From Diaphorobacter caeni (GTDB lineage: Bacteria > Pseudomonadota > Gammaproteobacteria > Burkholderiales > Burkholderiaceae_C), in assembly GCF_015354245.1 (NCBI RefSeq), contig NZ_JADKYZ010000006.1, forward strand, positions 1 to 64,000: 64,000 bases of DNA, in the 5' to 3' direction. Position 1 is the first letter of the stretch, and every line of letters begins with the position of its first letter. The notes below the pieces were generated by a model, which did no database searches, was not told the DNA's origin, and worked only from the letters and a program-made list of their open reading frames with translations. Shown piece after piece: positions 26,682-35,683 of this stretch. A program made the translations under genes and the position numbers.

Positions 26682-27802
26682 GCGAGCCTGTGCTCGCGCT
26701 TGGCGCGTGGCTCAAGAACCGCGCCTGCTGGGTGGACGGCGACGCGGTGCATTGGTCCGCCGTGCACGGCGATCTGCGCGATGTGACGGCCTGCGTGGCG
26801 CTCGAGACTTCGGCGCGCGAGCTGGTGCGCCAGCACGGCATGCCACGGGCCATTGCGCACGATCTGCATCCTGATTTTCACAGCACGCGGCTGGCGCATG
26901 AGCTTGCGGCCGAATGGGGAATTCCGGCCATTGGCGTGCAGCACCACCACGCGCATGTTGCGGGCGTAATGGCCGAGTTTGACTGCAGCGGCTCAGCGAT
27001 CGGCCTCGCGCTCGATGGCGTGGGGCTTGGCACTGATGGCTCGGCCTGGGGGGGCGAGCTGCTGCGGGTGAATCCGCTGGGCTTCGAGCGCCTGGGCCAT
27101 CTGTGGCCGCTGGCGCTGCCCGGCGGTGATGTGGCGGCGCGCGAGCCGTGGCGCATGCTGGCCTCGGCGCTGCATGCGATGGGTCGTGGCGACGAGATCA
27201 TCGAGCGTTCGCGACCCATCGTGGGTGAATCCGGCGCGCGCATGATCCAGAACCTGCTGGAGCGCGGACTGCTGAGTCCGCTGACCACGAGCGCGGGGCG
27301 CTGGTTCGACGCTGCTGCTGCGGCGCTGGGGCTTGCGCCGCGCCAGCAGGCCGAGGCCGAGGCGGCGATTGCGCTCGAGACCGCCGCATCAAGCTTCAAG
27401 ACCGACCTGCCGGTGAATCTCGCGCGCGCAGCCGAGTCGCGTGACGGGGTGCTCGATGTGCGCCCGCTGATCGCGGAGCTGCTGGCCTGGGAAGGCGGCG
27501 AGCAGGCGGTGCCCGAGGCGGCGGCCTGGTTCCATCAGGCGTTGGCCGATGGCGTTTCGGACTGGGCCGCCAACGCGGCGGACCGCACCGGCTGCAGCAC
27601 CGTGGTGCTCAGTGGCGGCTGCTTTTTCAATGAACTGCTCAAGCGCCGGGTGCAGCTGCAGCTCACGCTGCGCGGGCTGCGGGTGCTGTGGCCGCAGTCG
27701 CATTCCTGCGGTGACGCGGGCATTGCGCTGGGGCAGGCGTGGGTGGCGGCGCGGCAGTTGCCGCTGCTGCGGAAAAACGAAGAGGATGTTGTATGTGCCT
27801 AG
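26678..27802 (+). CDS. hypF: Truncated HypF (Kae1-like carbamoyltransferase domain only)
   Basis: A 374-residue protein equal to only the C-terminal half of standard HypF (about 750 residues). It begins with [13 protein letters not shown] and contains [42 protein letters not shown] and [12 protein letters not shown], the carbamoyl-transfer domain. The acylphosphatase, zinc-finger and YrdC-like domains are missing. It is not a frameshifted remnant: its start overlaps hypB (ATGA) and its end overlaps hypC. It resembles the short HypF2 of Ralstonia. Without the YrdC part, making carbamoyl-AMP would need another protein. Confidence 0.92.
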   Translation: MSEPVLALGAWLKNRACWVDGDAVHWSAVHGDLRDVTACVALETSARELVRQHGMPRAIAHDLHPDFHSTRLAHELAAEWGIPAIGVQHHHAHVAGVMAEFDCSGSAIGLALDGVGLGTDGSAWGGELLRVNPLGFERLGHLWPLALPGGDVAAREPWRMLASALHAMGRGDEIIERSRPIVGESGARMIQNLLERGLLSPLTTSAGRWFDAAAAALGLAPRQQAEAEAAIALETAASSFKTDLPVNLARAAESRDGVLDVRPLIAELLAWEGGEQAVPEAAAWFHQALADGVSDWAANAADRTGCSTVVLSGGCFFNELLKRRVQLQLTLRGLRVLWPQSHSCGDAGIALGQAWVAARQLPLLRKNEEDVVCA

Positions 27803-28041
27803 CCATTCCCGTGCGCGTCGTGGAAATTCTGCAGGACGCGCGTGCCGTGGTCGACGTCGGTGGGATTCGCAAGAGCATCGACTGCTCGCTGGTGGGCGAC
27901 GTGACGCTCGATGAATATGTCGTCGTGCACGTCGGGTTCGCCATCGGCCGCATCGACCCCGAGGAGGCCGCGCGCACGCTGGCCCTGTTCGCGCAGATGA
28001 GCGAAGCCGAGAAGGCAAAGATGGAGGCTACCTCGGCATGA
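27793..28041 (+). CDS. hypC: HypC hydrogenase maturation chaperone
   Basis: An 82-residue chaperone with the invariant N-terminal cysteine (MCLAIPVRV) and the VGDYVVVHVGFAI-like strand (DEYVVVHVGFAIGRI). With HypD it carries the Fe(CN)2CO group to the large subunit. It overlaps hypF by 10 bp and hypD by 4 bp (ATGA), with an AGAGGA ribosome site inside hypF. Confidence 0.96.
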   Translation: MCLAIPVRVVEILQDARAVVDVGGIRKSIDCSLVGDVTLDEYVVVHVGFAIGRIDPEEAARTLALFAQMSEAEKAKMEATSA

Positions 28042-29198
28042 AATACATCGACGAATTCCGCGACGGCGAACTGGCGCGGCAGATCGCGGCGCGCATCGCG
28101 GCCGAGGCACGGCCTGATCGCAACTACAGCTTCATGGAGTTCTGCGGCGGCCATACGCACGCGATCTCGCGCTACGGCGTGGACAGTCTGCTGCCCGCCA
28201 ACGTGCGCATGGTCCACGGCCCGGGATGCCCCGTCTGCGTGCTGCCGATCGGGCGCATCGACATGGCGATCCGGCTCGCGCTCGAGCATGACGCCATCGT
28301 CTGCTGTTACGGTGACACCCTGCGCGTGCCGGCGTCGGACGGTCTCTCGCTGCTCAAGGCCAAGGCGCGCGGTGGCGACATCCGCATGGTGTATTCGCCC
28401 TCGGATGCGCTGGTGATCGCGCGCGACAATCCGGCGCGCGAGGTGGTTTTCTTCGCCATCGGCTTTGAAACCACCACGCCGCCCACGGCAGCCGCCATCC
28501 GTTCGGCGCAGCAGCAGAAATTGAAGAACTTCAGCGTGCTGTGCTGCCATGTGCTCACGCCCGCCGCAATTGCACATGTGCTCAATTCACCCGAGGTCAA
28601 GCAGTACGGCACGGTGCCGCTCGACGGTTTTGTCGGCCCTGCGCATGTGAGCATCGTGATCGGCTCCGCGCCGTATGAGCCGTTTGCGCGCGAGTACCGC
28701 AAGCCGGTGGTGATCGCGGGCTTCGAGCCGCTCGACGTGATGCAGGCCATTCTGATGCTCATCCGTCAGGTCAACGAGAGCCGGGCCGAAGTCGAGAACG
28801 AGTTCACGCGCGCCGTCACCCGCGAGGGCAACTGGATCGCCATCGACCTGATGGACGAGATCTTCGAGTTGCGCGCGGCCTTTGAATGGCGGGGCCTTGG
28901 CGAGGTGCCGCTGAGCGCGCTGCGCATCTGCGGAAAGTATGCGGAGTTTGATGCTGAGCGGCGCTTTCCGCTCGAGTACGCGCCGGTGGCGGACAACAAG
29001 GCCTGCGAGTGCGGCGCGATTCTGCGCGGCGTGAAGCGGCCGACCGACTGCAAGATCTTCGGCACCGTGTGCACGCCGGAAAACCCGGTGGGCTCGTGCA
29101 TGGTGTCGAGCGAGGGCGCGTGCGCGGCGCATTATTCATATGGCCGGTTCCGGAGCATTCCGGTGATGAGCGAGACGGAAGCGGGGGCTGCGGCATGA
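28038..29198 (+). CDS. hypD: HypD hydrogenase maturation iron-sulfur protein
   Basis: A 386-residue protein on which the Fe(CN)2CO group is assembled together with HypC. Conserved motifs: FCGGHTHA, GPGCPVCVLP with the catalytic cysteine, GFETTTPPTA, and C-terminal cysteines (CECGAILRG, CKIFG, CTPENPVGSCMVSSEGACAA) that hold the [4Fe-4S] cluster. Length is normal. It overlaps both hypC and hypE, consistent with coupled translation. Confidence 0.98.
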   Translation: MKYIDEFRDGELARQIAARIAAEARPDRNYSFMEFCGGHTHAISRYGVDSLLPANVRMVHGPGCPVCVLPIGRIDMAIRLALEHDAIVCCYGDTLRVPASDGLSLLKAKARGGDIRMVYSPSDALVIARDNPAREVVFFAIGFETTTPPTAAAIRSAQQQKLKNFSVLCCHVLTPAAIAHVLNSPEVKQYGTVPLDGFVGPAHVSIVIGSAPYEPFAREYRKPVVIAGFEPLDVMQAILMLIRQVNESRAEVENEFTRAVTREGNWIAIDLMDEIFELRAAFEWRGLGEVPLSALRICGKYAEFDAERRFPLEYAPVADNKACECGAILRGVKRPTDCKIFGTVCTPENPVGSCMVSSEGACAAHYSYGRFRSIPVMSETEAGAAA

Positions 29199-30280
29199 GC
29201 GGCAATGTGATGGTGAATGGGTCGGTAAAAAAGGACTACGTGCGTCCGCTGGATTTCAAGAACGGGCGCGTCGACATGAACCATGGCGCCGGAGGGCGGG
29301 CCGCGTCGCAGCTCATCGAGGAGCTGTTCCTCAAAGCCTTCGACAACGAACTGCTGCGCCAGGGCAATGACGGCGCGGTGTTCGCGCCGCCCGCGCTGGA
29401 TGCGGGTGCGCGGCTGGTGATGGCGACCGATGCGCATGTGGTCTCTCCGCTGTTCTTTCCGGGCGGCGACGTGGGCTGTCTGTCGGTGCATGGCACGGTC
29501 AACGATCTGGCCATGTCGGGCGCGACGCCGCTGTATCTGACGGCGAGCTTCATTCTCGAAGAAGGCTTCCCGCTCGCCGATCTGCGGCGCGTGGTCGAGT
29601 CCATGGCCGCCGCATCGAGGGAAGCGGGCGTGCCCATCGTCACCGGCGACACCAAGGTGGTCGAGCGCGGCAAGGGCGACGGCGTGTTCATCAGCACCAC
29701 CGGCCTCGGCGTGGTGGCGGCGGGCGTGGACATTGGCGGCGCGAATGCGCGCGTGGGCGATGTGGTGCTGCTCTCCGGCACCATCGGCGAGCATGGCGTG
29801 GCCGTGCTCTCGCAGCGTGAGTCGCTGCAGTTCGAGACCAGCATCGCGTCTGACACTGCCGCACTGCACACGCTGGTCGCCGCCATGCTGGCCGCAGTCC
29901 CCGGGGCGGTGCGCGTGCTGCGCGACCCCACGCGCGGCGGCGTGGCGACGACGCTCAACGAGATCGCTCGACAGTCCGGCGCAGGCATGGTGCTTGAGGA
30001 GGCCGCAATTCCCGTGCTGCCCCAGGTCGAGGCCGCGTGCGAGCTGCTCGGCCTCGATCCGCTCTACATCGCCAACGAAGGCAAGCTGCTGGCCGTGTGC
30101 GCGCCCGAACACGAGGCCGCCGCGCTGGCAGCGATGCGTGCGCATCCGCTCGGCGCCCACGCGGCGCGCATCGGGGTGGTGACGGCGGATCCGCATCACT
30201 TCGTGCAGATGAACACGCGCTTCGGTGGCCGCCGCATGGTCGACTGGTTGAGCGGCGAGCAATTGCCCCGCATCTGTTAA
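29195..30280 (+). CDS. hypE: HypE carbamoyl dehydratase
   Basis: A 361-residue ATP-dependent enzyme (PurM-like fold) that converts the carbamoyl group received from HypF into the cyanide ligand. The canonical C-terminus PRIC is intact, the cysteine being the carrier of the thiocyanate. Upstream motifs include MNHGAGGRAASQLI, TDAHVVSPLFFPGGD and DPTRGGVATTLNE. The ATG at 29195 overlaps hypD. The TAA stop is immediately followed by the terminal inverted repeat of a small element. Confidence 0.97.
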   Translation: MSGNVMVNGSVKKDYVRPLDFKNGRVDMNHGAGGRAASQLIEELFLKAFDNELLRQGNDGAVFAPPALDAGARLVMATDAHVVSPLFFPGGDVGCLSVHGTVNDLAMSGATPLYLTASFILEEGFPLADLRRVVESMAAASREAGVPIVTGDTKVVERGKGDGVFISTTGLGVVAAGVDIGGANARVGDVVLLSGTIGEHGVAVLSQRESLQFETSIASDTAALHTLVAAMLAAVPGAVRVLRDPTRGGVATTLNEIARQSGAGMVLEEAAIPVLPQVEAACELLGLDPLYIANEGKLLAVCAPEHEAAALAAMRAHPLGAHAARIGVVTADPHHFVQMNTRFGGRRMVDWLSGEQLPRIC

Positions 30281-30441
30281 GAGCGTGTTTACGATCTCCA
30301 CACGGTCTTGCAGGCGCGGCCTCGGGCGCTCTGCTGCGTTGCAAATCCTCGCAATAGCCCGAGCTATTGCTGCGGTTTGCGCCTTGCAGCCCATCCCGAT
30401 CCGCATCCCGCAAGCCTCGCGCTGAGATCGCAAACACGCTC
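30281..30441. mobile_element. MITE-like palindromic element at the hypE stop codon
   Basis: A 161-bp element bounded by a 17-bp inverted repeat with one mismatch (GAGCGTGTTTACGATCT at 30281-30297, AGATCGCAAACACGCTC at 30425-30441) and flanked by TAA on both sides, a possible target duplication; the left TAA is the hypE stop. Inside, GCAATAGC and GCTATTGC form a long hairpin around 30350-30375. It encodes nothing. The terminal repeats and internal self-complementarity are typical of a non-autonomous element. Similar GAGCGTGTTTACGATC repeats are, from memory, scattered in Comamonadaceae genomes. Confidence 0.65.
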
Positions 30442-30608
30442 TAACGGCACGAGGGACTGTTTGTGGCGCGTCTTCATTACAATCAGTTGCATCGGCCTGA
30501 TGGGCTGGAAATGAACACTTCTCGGCAGTCATCACGCATGCGGCAGCATTCTTTCGAACCACGGTTTTGGGGTCTTCCACGTCGCACGACGAGGTGGAGC
30601 GGCGCGCG
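30442..30608. other. Intergenic region before hoxA
   Basis: No gene is supported. A TACAAT -10-like sequence lies at 30478-30483 without a clear -35, and could give hoxA its own promoter. HypX, which occupies this place in Ralstonia, is absent. Confidence 0.4.
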
Positions 30609-32069
30609 ATGATGGACGACCCGCAGGATCTGCCGACGGTGCTGGTGGTGGACGACGAGGTGCGCTCGCAGGACGCGATCCGGCGCACGCTCGATGAAGA
30701 CTTCCAGGTGCTGACGGCCAGTGGCGCCCACGACGCGCGGGAGCACTTCGAGCGCCAAAGCATCCAGGTGATTCTCTGCGACCAGCGCATGCCGGGCGTG
30801 ACGGGCGTGGAGTTCTTGAAAGAAGTGCGCGAGCGCTGGCCCGAGACGGTGCGCATCGTGATCTCGGGCTACTCCGATTCGCAGGACATCATCGCGGGCA
30901 TCAACGACGCCGGCATCTACCAGTACATCCTCAAGCCCTGGGTGCCCGATCACCTGCTGCGCACCGTGCGCGACGCGGTCGATGCGCAGAGCCTGCAGCG
31001 CGGCATGAGCCAGCTCGATCTGGAGCTGCGCGCGAGCACGCCCCAGCTGCGCCAGCGCATGCAGGCCAAGCTCGAGTTGGCGCGCAGCGTCTTCGATTTT
31101 GACCGCATTGAACGCGGCGCGGCCAGTCCGCTCAACGCCGTCTGCGCGATTGCCGAGAAGGTGGCTCGCTACGACCTGTCGGTGCTGGTGCTCGGGGAAT
31201 CGGGCGTGGGCAAGGAGCTGATCGCACGCGCGATGCATTACGCGAGCCCGCGTGCATCGGGCGCCTTCGTGGTCGAGAACTGCGCGGCGATTCCCGACAC
31301 GCTGATCGAGTCCGAGCTGTTCGGCTACCGGCGCGGCGCCTTCACCGGCGCGTATGAGGACCGGCCCGGCCTGTTTCAGCGCGCGAGCGGCGGCACGCTG
31401 TTTCTTGACGAGATCGGCGAGACCTCGCTCGCGTTCCAGGTGCGCCTTCTGCGTGCGCTGCAGGAGGGCGAGGTGCGGCCGATCGGCGCGCAGCGGCCGG
31501 TTCCGGTGAACGTGCGCGTGATCGCAGCAACCCACCGCGATCTGGAGCAGCGCGTGCGCGAAGGGCTGTTCCGCGAAGACCTGTACTACCGCATCGCGGG
31601 CGTCAGTCTCACCGTGCCGCCGCTGCGCGAGCGCAGTGGTGACATCGAACCGATCGCCACGAAGCTGGTGCGCGAGATCGGCCAGGAGCTCGGCTGCCCC
31701 GGCGCGACACTGAGCCGCGAGGCGCTCGCCTGTCTGATGACCTACCCGTGGCCCGGCAACATCCGCGAGCTGCGCAACGAGATCGCGCGTGCGATTGCGC
31801 TTCATGACGGAGGCGAGCTGCCCGCGACGGCATTCTCTCCGCGCGTGCTGCAGGGCCATGCGGGGCTGTCGACCGTCGCGTCGTCGGTGGTGAGCGCGGC
31901 GCTGCCGCAGACCGGAACGCTCGGCGAGCGGCTTGATGCCATCGAGGCCATGGTGCTGCGCGAGACGCTGCTGCACCACCGCTGGAACAAGACGCGCGTG
32001 GCCAAGGAGCTGGGGCTGTCGCGCGTGGGGCTGCGCGCCAAGATGCAGCGCTTTGGTCTGGAGAAGTGA
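30609..32069 (+). CDS. hoxA: Hydrogenase transcriptional activator HoxA/HupR
   Basis: A 486-residue NtrC-type activator. The receiver domain has D58 (ILCDQRMPG) and K109. The AAA+ domain has Walker A GESGVGKE (196-203), the sigma-54 contact loop GAFTGA (243-248) and a GGTLFLDEIGE Walker B. The C-terminus has a Fis-type helix-turn-helix (NKTRVAKELGLSRVGLRAKM). It activates the hydrogenase promoter when H2 is present; HoxA/HupR proteins are active unphosphorylated and are switched off by their kinase. ATG 30609 or 30612 is used; the frame also has an upstream TTG. hoxB follows after 6 bp. Confidence 0.94.
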   Translation: MMDDPQDLPTVLVVDDEVRSQDAIRRTLDEDFQVLTASGAHDAREHFERQSIQVILCDQRMPGVTGVEFLKEVRERWPETVRIVISGYSDSQDIIAGINDAGIYQYILKPWVPDHLLRTVRDAVDAQSLQRGMSQLDLELRASTPQLRQRMQAKLELARSVFDFDRIERGAASPLNAVCAIAEKVARYDLSVLVLGESGVGKELIARAMHYASPRASGAFVVENCAAIPDTLIESELFGYRRGAFTGAYEDRPGLFQRASGGTLFLDEIGETSLAFQVRLLRALQEGEVRPIGAQRPVPVNVRVIAATHRDLEQRVREGLFREDLYYRIAGVSLTVPPLRERSGDIEPIATKLVREIGQELGCPGATLSREALACLMTYPWPGNIRELRNEIARAIALHDGGELPATAFSPRVLQGHAGLSTVASSVVSAALPQTGTLGERLDAIEAMVLRETLLHHRWNKTRVAKELGLSRVGLRAKMQRFGLEK

Positions 32070-32075
32070 TCGCAC

Positions 32076-33095
32076 ATGCCCACGACGCCTTCTGACATGT
32101 TCAACGTTCTCTGGCTGCAGTCCGGCGGTTGCGGCGGCTGCAGCATGTCGCTGCTGTGCGCCGACACGACGGATTTTCATGGCCAGCTGCGCGATGCCGG
32201 AATCAACCTGCTCTGGCATCCAAGCCTGTCGCTCGAATCTGCCGACGAGTTGCAGGACGTGCTCGCACGCGCGCTGGATGGCCGCTTGCGCGTGGATGCG
32301 CTCTGCATCGAAGGCGCGCTGCTGCGCGGCCCCAACGGAACCGGACGCTTTCATGTGATGGCGGGCACGGGCATTCCGATGGTCGACTGGGTGCGCAGGC
32401 TTGCTGGAGTTGCACGGCATGTGGTCGCGGTCGGCAGCTGCGCGGCCTGGGGCGGCATCACGGCGGGCGCGAGCAATCCCACGGACGCCTGCGGTCTGCA
32501 ATACGAAGATGACCGCGTGGGCGGTCTGCTAGGCGCGGATTTCCGTTCGCGCTCCGGGCTTCCGGTGATCAACATCGCGGGCTGCCCGACGCACCCCGGC
32601 TGGGTGATCGAGAGCCTGAGCGCGCTGGCTGCGGACAGCCTCACCGAACAGGATCTGGACTCGCTCGCGCGTCCGCGCTTCTACGCCGATCATCTGGTGC
32701 ATCACGGCTGCACGCGCAACGAGTTCTACGAGTTCAAGGCCAGTGCCGAGAAGCCCTCGGACCGTGGCTGCATGATGGAGCACATGGGCTGCAAGGGCAC
32801 GCAGGTGCATGCCGACTGCAATACGCGGCTGTGGAACGGCGAGGGCTCGTGCACGCGGGGCGGCTATGCCTGCATTGCCTGCACCGAGCCGGGTTTTCAG
32901 GAGCCCGGTCATGCGTTCGACCGCACCCCCAAGGTGGCTGGCATTCCGATTGGCCTGCCGACCGACATGCCCAAGGCGTGGTTCGTGGCGCTCGCGTCGC
33001 TGTCCAAGTCCGCCACGCCCAAGCGCGTGAAGATCAATGCCACGGCCGACCATCTGGTGGTGACGCCGGCCGTGCGCAAGACGCGGCTCAGATAA
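32076..33095 (+). CDS. hoxB: Regulatory (H2-sensing) hydrogenase small subunit
   Basis: A 339-residue small subunit (HupU). It starts directly with LWLQSGGCGGCSMSLL, lacking any Tat signal, so it is cytoplasmic. It has the standard cysteine pattern of the proximal cluster (no extra cysteines as in hoxK) and later HHGCTRNEFYEF, MGCKGTQ and CIACTEPGF for the medial and distal clusters. With HoxC it senses H2 and signals to HoxJ. The C-terminal tail, about 35 residues, is the part known to mediate oligomerisation and kinase contact. Confidence 0.95.
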   Translation: MPTTPSDMFNVLWLQSGGCGGCSMSLLCADTTDFHGQLRDAGINLLWHPSLSLESADELQDVLARALDGRLRVDALCIEGALLRGPNGTGRFHVMAGTGIPMVDWVRRLAGVARHVVAVGSCAAWGGITAGASNPTDACGLQYEDDRVGGLLGADFRSRSGLPVINIAGCPTHPGWVIESLSALAADSLTEQDLDSLARPRFYADHLVHHGCTRNEFYEFKASAEKPSDRGCMMEHMGCKGTQVHADCNTRLWNGEGSCTRGGYACIACTEPGFQEPGHAFDRTPKVAGIPIGLPTDMPKAWFVALASLSKSATPKRVKINATADHLVVTPAVRKTRLR

Positions 33096-33136
33096 ATGCC
33101 GATCGGTTCAGAGAAAGTCCCAAGAAGGTTTCACGC

Positions 33137-34594
33137 ATGGCGCGTCTGCTCGTAGGCCCGTTCAACCGGGTGGAAGGTGATCTTGAAGTCTCGCTCGACG
33201 TCCGCGCGGGGCGCGTGCAGCGTGCGCAGGTCAACGCCACCATGTACCGCGGTTTCGAGCAGATCCTGCAGGGCAAGCTGCCCAATGATGCGCTGGTCTA
33301 TGTGCCGCGCATCTGCGGCATCTGTTCGGTCTCGCAATCGGTGGCGAGCGCCAAGGCGCTGGCCGATCTTGCCGGCGTCACCGTGCCCGACAACGGCCTG
33401 CACGTGACCAATCTGATGCAGGCGACCGAGAACCTTGCCGATCACCTCACGCATTTCTACCTGTTCTTCATGCCGGATTTCACCCGGCCCGTCTACGCGT
33501 CACGCGCCTGGCACGCCGAGGCCGTGCGCCGCTTCGCGCCGCAGACCGGCGAGCAGATGCGCGAGGCGATTGCCGCGCGCCAGCGCTGGTTCACGCTGCT
33601 CGGCACGCTGGGCGGCAAATGGCCGCACACCCAAAGCATCGATCCCGGTGGCAGCTCGCGTGCGGTGGAACCGGCCGAGCGCATCCGTCTGCTGTCCAAG
33701 CTGCGCGAATTCCGCTGGTTTCTGGAGCGCCATCTGTTCGCCACGCCGCTCGAGGACATGGCTGCGCTGTCGTCGCTGGATGCGCTCTGGGCATGGCATG
33801 ACGCGGCCGCGAATGCGGGCGACTTCCGGCTGTTCCTGAGTTGCGCGCGCGATCTCGATCTGCATCAGCTTGGCGCAGGGCCGGGGCTGTATCTGAGCTT
33901 CGGTGCGTATTCTCAACCGGGCGGCGCGCATGCGCTGGCCTCGGGCGTGTGGCGCGCGAGCGAGCAGACGCTGGTCGAGCCCGACACGCTCGCGATCACC
34001 GAAGACGCCACCCATGCATGGCTTGAAGACGCGCCCATGCCGCTGCATCCGCTGCAGGGCATGACGCTGCCGAACGCCGACAAGGCGGGTGCCTACACCT
34101 GGAACAAGGCACCGCGCCTCGCCGGTGAGGTGGTGGAAACCGGCGCCATCGCCCGCCAGCTTGCGTCGGGCCACCCGCTGGTGCGCGACGCGGTGGCCAA
34201 GCACGGCGGCTGCGTGCTCACCCGGGTGATCGCGCGCGTGCTCGAACTCGCCATCGTCGTACCGATGATGGAGCGCTGGCTCAAGGCGCTCGAACCCGGT
34301 GCCCCGTATTTCACGGCCTGCGAACTGCCCGACGAAGGCGTAGGCATGGGCCTTGGCGAGGCCGCGCGCGGTGCGCTCGGCCACTGGCTGGTGGTGAAGA
34401 ACGGCCGCATCGCCAACTACCAGATCGTCGCGCCTACCAGCTGGAACTTCTCGCCACGCGACGTGGGCGGCACGCCGGGGGCCTTGGAAAAAGCCCTCGA
34501 AGGCGCCCCTGTATTGCCGGGTGAGAAGTCACCCGTGTCGGTGCAGCACATCGTGCGGTCGTTTGATCCTTGCATGGTGTGTACCGTGCATTGA
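33137..34594 (+). CDS. hoxC: Regulatory (H2-sensing) hydrogenase large subunit
   Basis: A 485-residue Ni-Fe subunit (HupV). The metal ligands are in RICGICSVSQS and DPCMVCTVH. The protein ends exactly at the final histidine, so no protease step is needed, as known for H2 sensors. Ile in RICGIC and Phe-Phe in HFYLFFMPDF fall where bulky residues narrow the gas channel of sensor hydrogenases. It follows hoxB by 41 bp and closes the hydrogenase locus. Confidence 0.96.
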   Translation: MARLLVGPFNRVEGDLEVSLDVRAGRVQRAQVNATMYRGFEQILQGKLPNDALVYVPRICGICSVSQSVASAKALADLAGVTVPDNGLHVTNLMQATENLADHLTHFYLFFMPDFTRPVYASRAWHAEAVRRFAPQTGEQMREAIAARQRWFTLLGTLGGKWPHTQSIDPGGSSRAVEPAERIRLLSKLREFRWFLERHLFATPLEDMAALSSLDALWAWHDAAANAGDFRLFLSCARDLDLHQLGAGPGLYLSFGAYSQPGGAHALASGVWRASEQTLVEPDTLAITEDATHAWLEDAPMPLHPLQGMTLPNADKAGAYTWNKAPRLAGEVVETGAIARQLASGHPLVRDAVAKHGGCVLTRVIARVLELAIVVPMMERWLKALEPGAPYFTACELPDEGVGMGLGEAARGALGHWLVVKNGRIANYQIVAPTSWNFSPRDVGGTPGALEKALEGAPVLPGEKSPVSVQHIVRSFDPCMVCTVH

Positions 34595-34716
34595 AGGCTG
34601 CATGCGTGCAATGTGCAGGCGGCTGTAGGTATTTTCCCGCGATTCTGAACGGTGTCACCGTAGACAATACGGCCTGTAACCATGAACGACGGACAGGACG
34701 GGGCAGGGAAGGCGAG

Positions 34717-35682
34717 ATGCAGATTGAACAGCACAACAGGCGCGGTTGCGTGCGCATGCCGTCCACCGAGGCGCTGCGGGGATTCGAGGCCGTGGCGCGG
34801 CTGGGGAGCTTTGAGCGGGCGGCGCGGGAGCTGAGTCTCACGGCCAGTGCGATCCGCAAGCGGGTGAACGGGCTGGAGGAGCTGGTGGGAGCGGAGCTGT
34901 TCGATCGCCGCAGCAACGCGATCATCCTCACCGAGGCGGGGGGGAAGTATCTCGAATCCGCGAGACCGATCCTCAACATGCTGATCGCGCTGCCATCGTT
35001 CGTGCAGCCTGCGGCGGCGACCACGCGACTGCGCATCACCGCCACGCCGACGTTTGCGCGCCAGATGCTGGCGTCGAGTCTGCAGGGGTTCATGAATCTC
35101 TATCCGCATATCGATGTGGAGCTGATTGTCGTGCCGCCGGTGTTCGACTATCCGTCGACCAATGCCGAGGTCGAGATCCGCGCCGGCGATGCGCTGGCCA
35201 ACGGCGGGATTCCGCTCACGCAGGACGTTGCCATGCCGATGGCGTCGCCGGTGCTGCTCAAGTCGCTGCCGCCGCTTCGCTGTCCTGCCGATCTGCGGCA
35301 CGCGCCGCTGATCCGCACGACGCTGGAGCCATGGCAGCCGTGGTTCCAGGCCGCCTTGCTCGATTGGCCCGAGCCGCAGCAGGGACCGAAGTTTCAGGAT
35401 CTGGGGTTGATCTACGAGGCCGCGTTGAAGGGCCATGGCGTGGCGCTGTGTCGGCTGAGTTTGGTGCGCGACTGGCTCATGAATGACACGCTGCGCCCGC
35501 TGTTCAATGTGTTCTCACGCCCGGCGAACCAATACTACGCGCTGACCAACACCCCCTCGGAAGAGGTGCGGATCTTCGTGCAGTGGTTGCAGTCACTGTG
35601 CGCCGAACAGGCGATGCTGAGCCAGGAGCTGGCGCAGCAGGCGCTTGCGCGGCACGGTGCGCTGGATCATCTGGACGCCTGA
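34717..35682 (+). CDS. LysR family transcriptional regulator (GcvA-like)
   Basis: A 321-residue regulator. The N-terminal winged helix-turn-helix is clear (STEALRGFEAVARLGSFERAA, LTASAIRKRVNGLEELVG), followed by the periplasmic-binding-like effector domain (LRITATPTFARQML). The AIRKRV and FEAVARLGSF patterns resemble the GcvA/AmpR subgroup. ATG 34717 has GGAAGG 4 bp upstream. It ends 1 bp before the convergent hydroxy-acid dehydrogenase gene; control of that operon or of itself is possible but not shown. Confidence 0.9.
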   Translation: MQIEQHNRRGCVRMPSTEALRGFEAVARLGSFERAARELSLTASAIRKRVNGLEELVGAELFDRRSNAIILTEAGGKYLESARPILNMLIALPSFVQPAAATTRLRITATPTFARQMLASSLQGFMNLYPHIDVELIVVPPVFDYPSTNAEVEIRAGDALANGGIPLTQDVAMPMASPVLLKSLPPLRCPADLRHAPLIRTTLEPWQPWFQAALLDWPEPQQGPKFQDLGLIYEAALKGHGVALCRLSLVRDWLMNDTLRPLFNVFSRPANQYYALTNTPSEEVRIFVQWLQSLCAEQAMLSQELAQQALARHGALDHLDA

Positions 35683-35683
35683 A

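Noticed and set aside
26678-27802. hypF as a pseudogene
   Set aside because: The frame is intact and overlaps hypB and hypC by a few bases; its shortness matches the known HypF2 form.
32076-34594. HoxBC as a second energy-generating hydrogenase
   Set aside because: No Tat signal and no C-terminal extension, and it is next to hoxA; these fit an H2 sensor.
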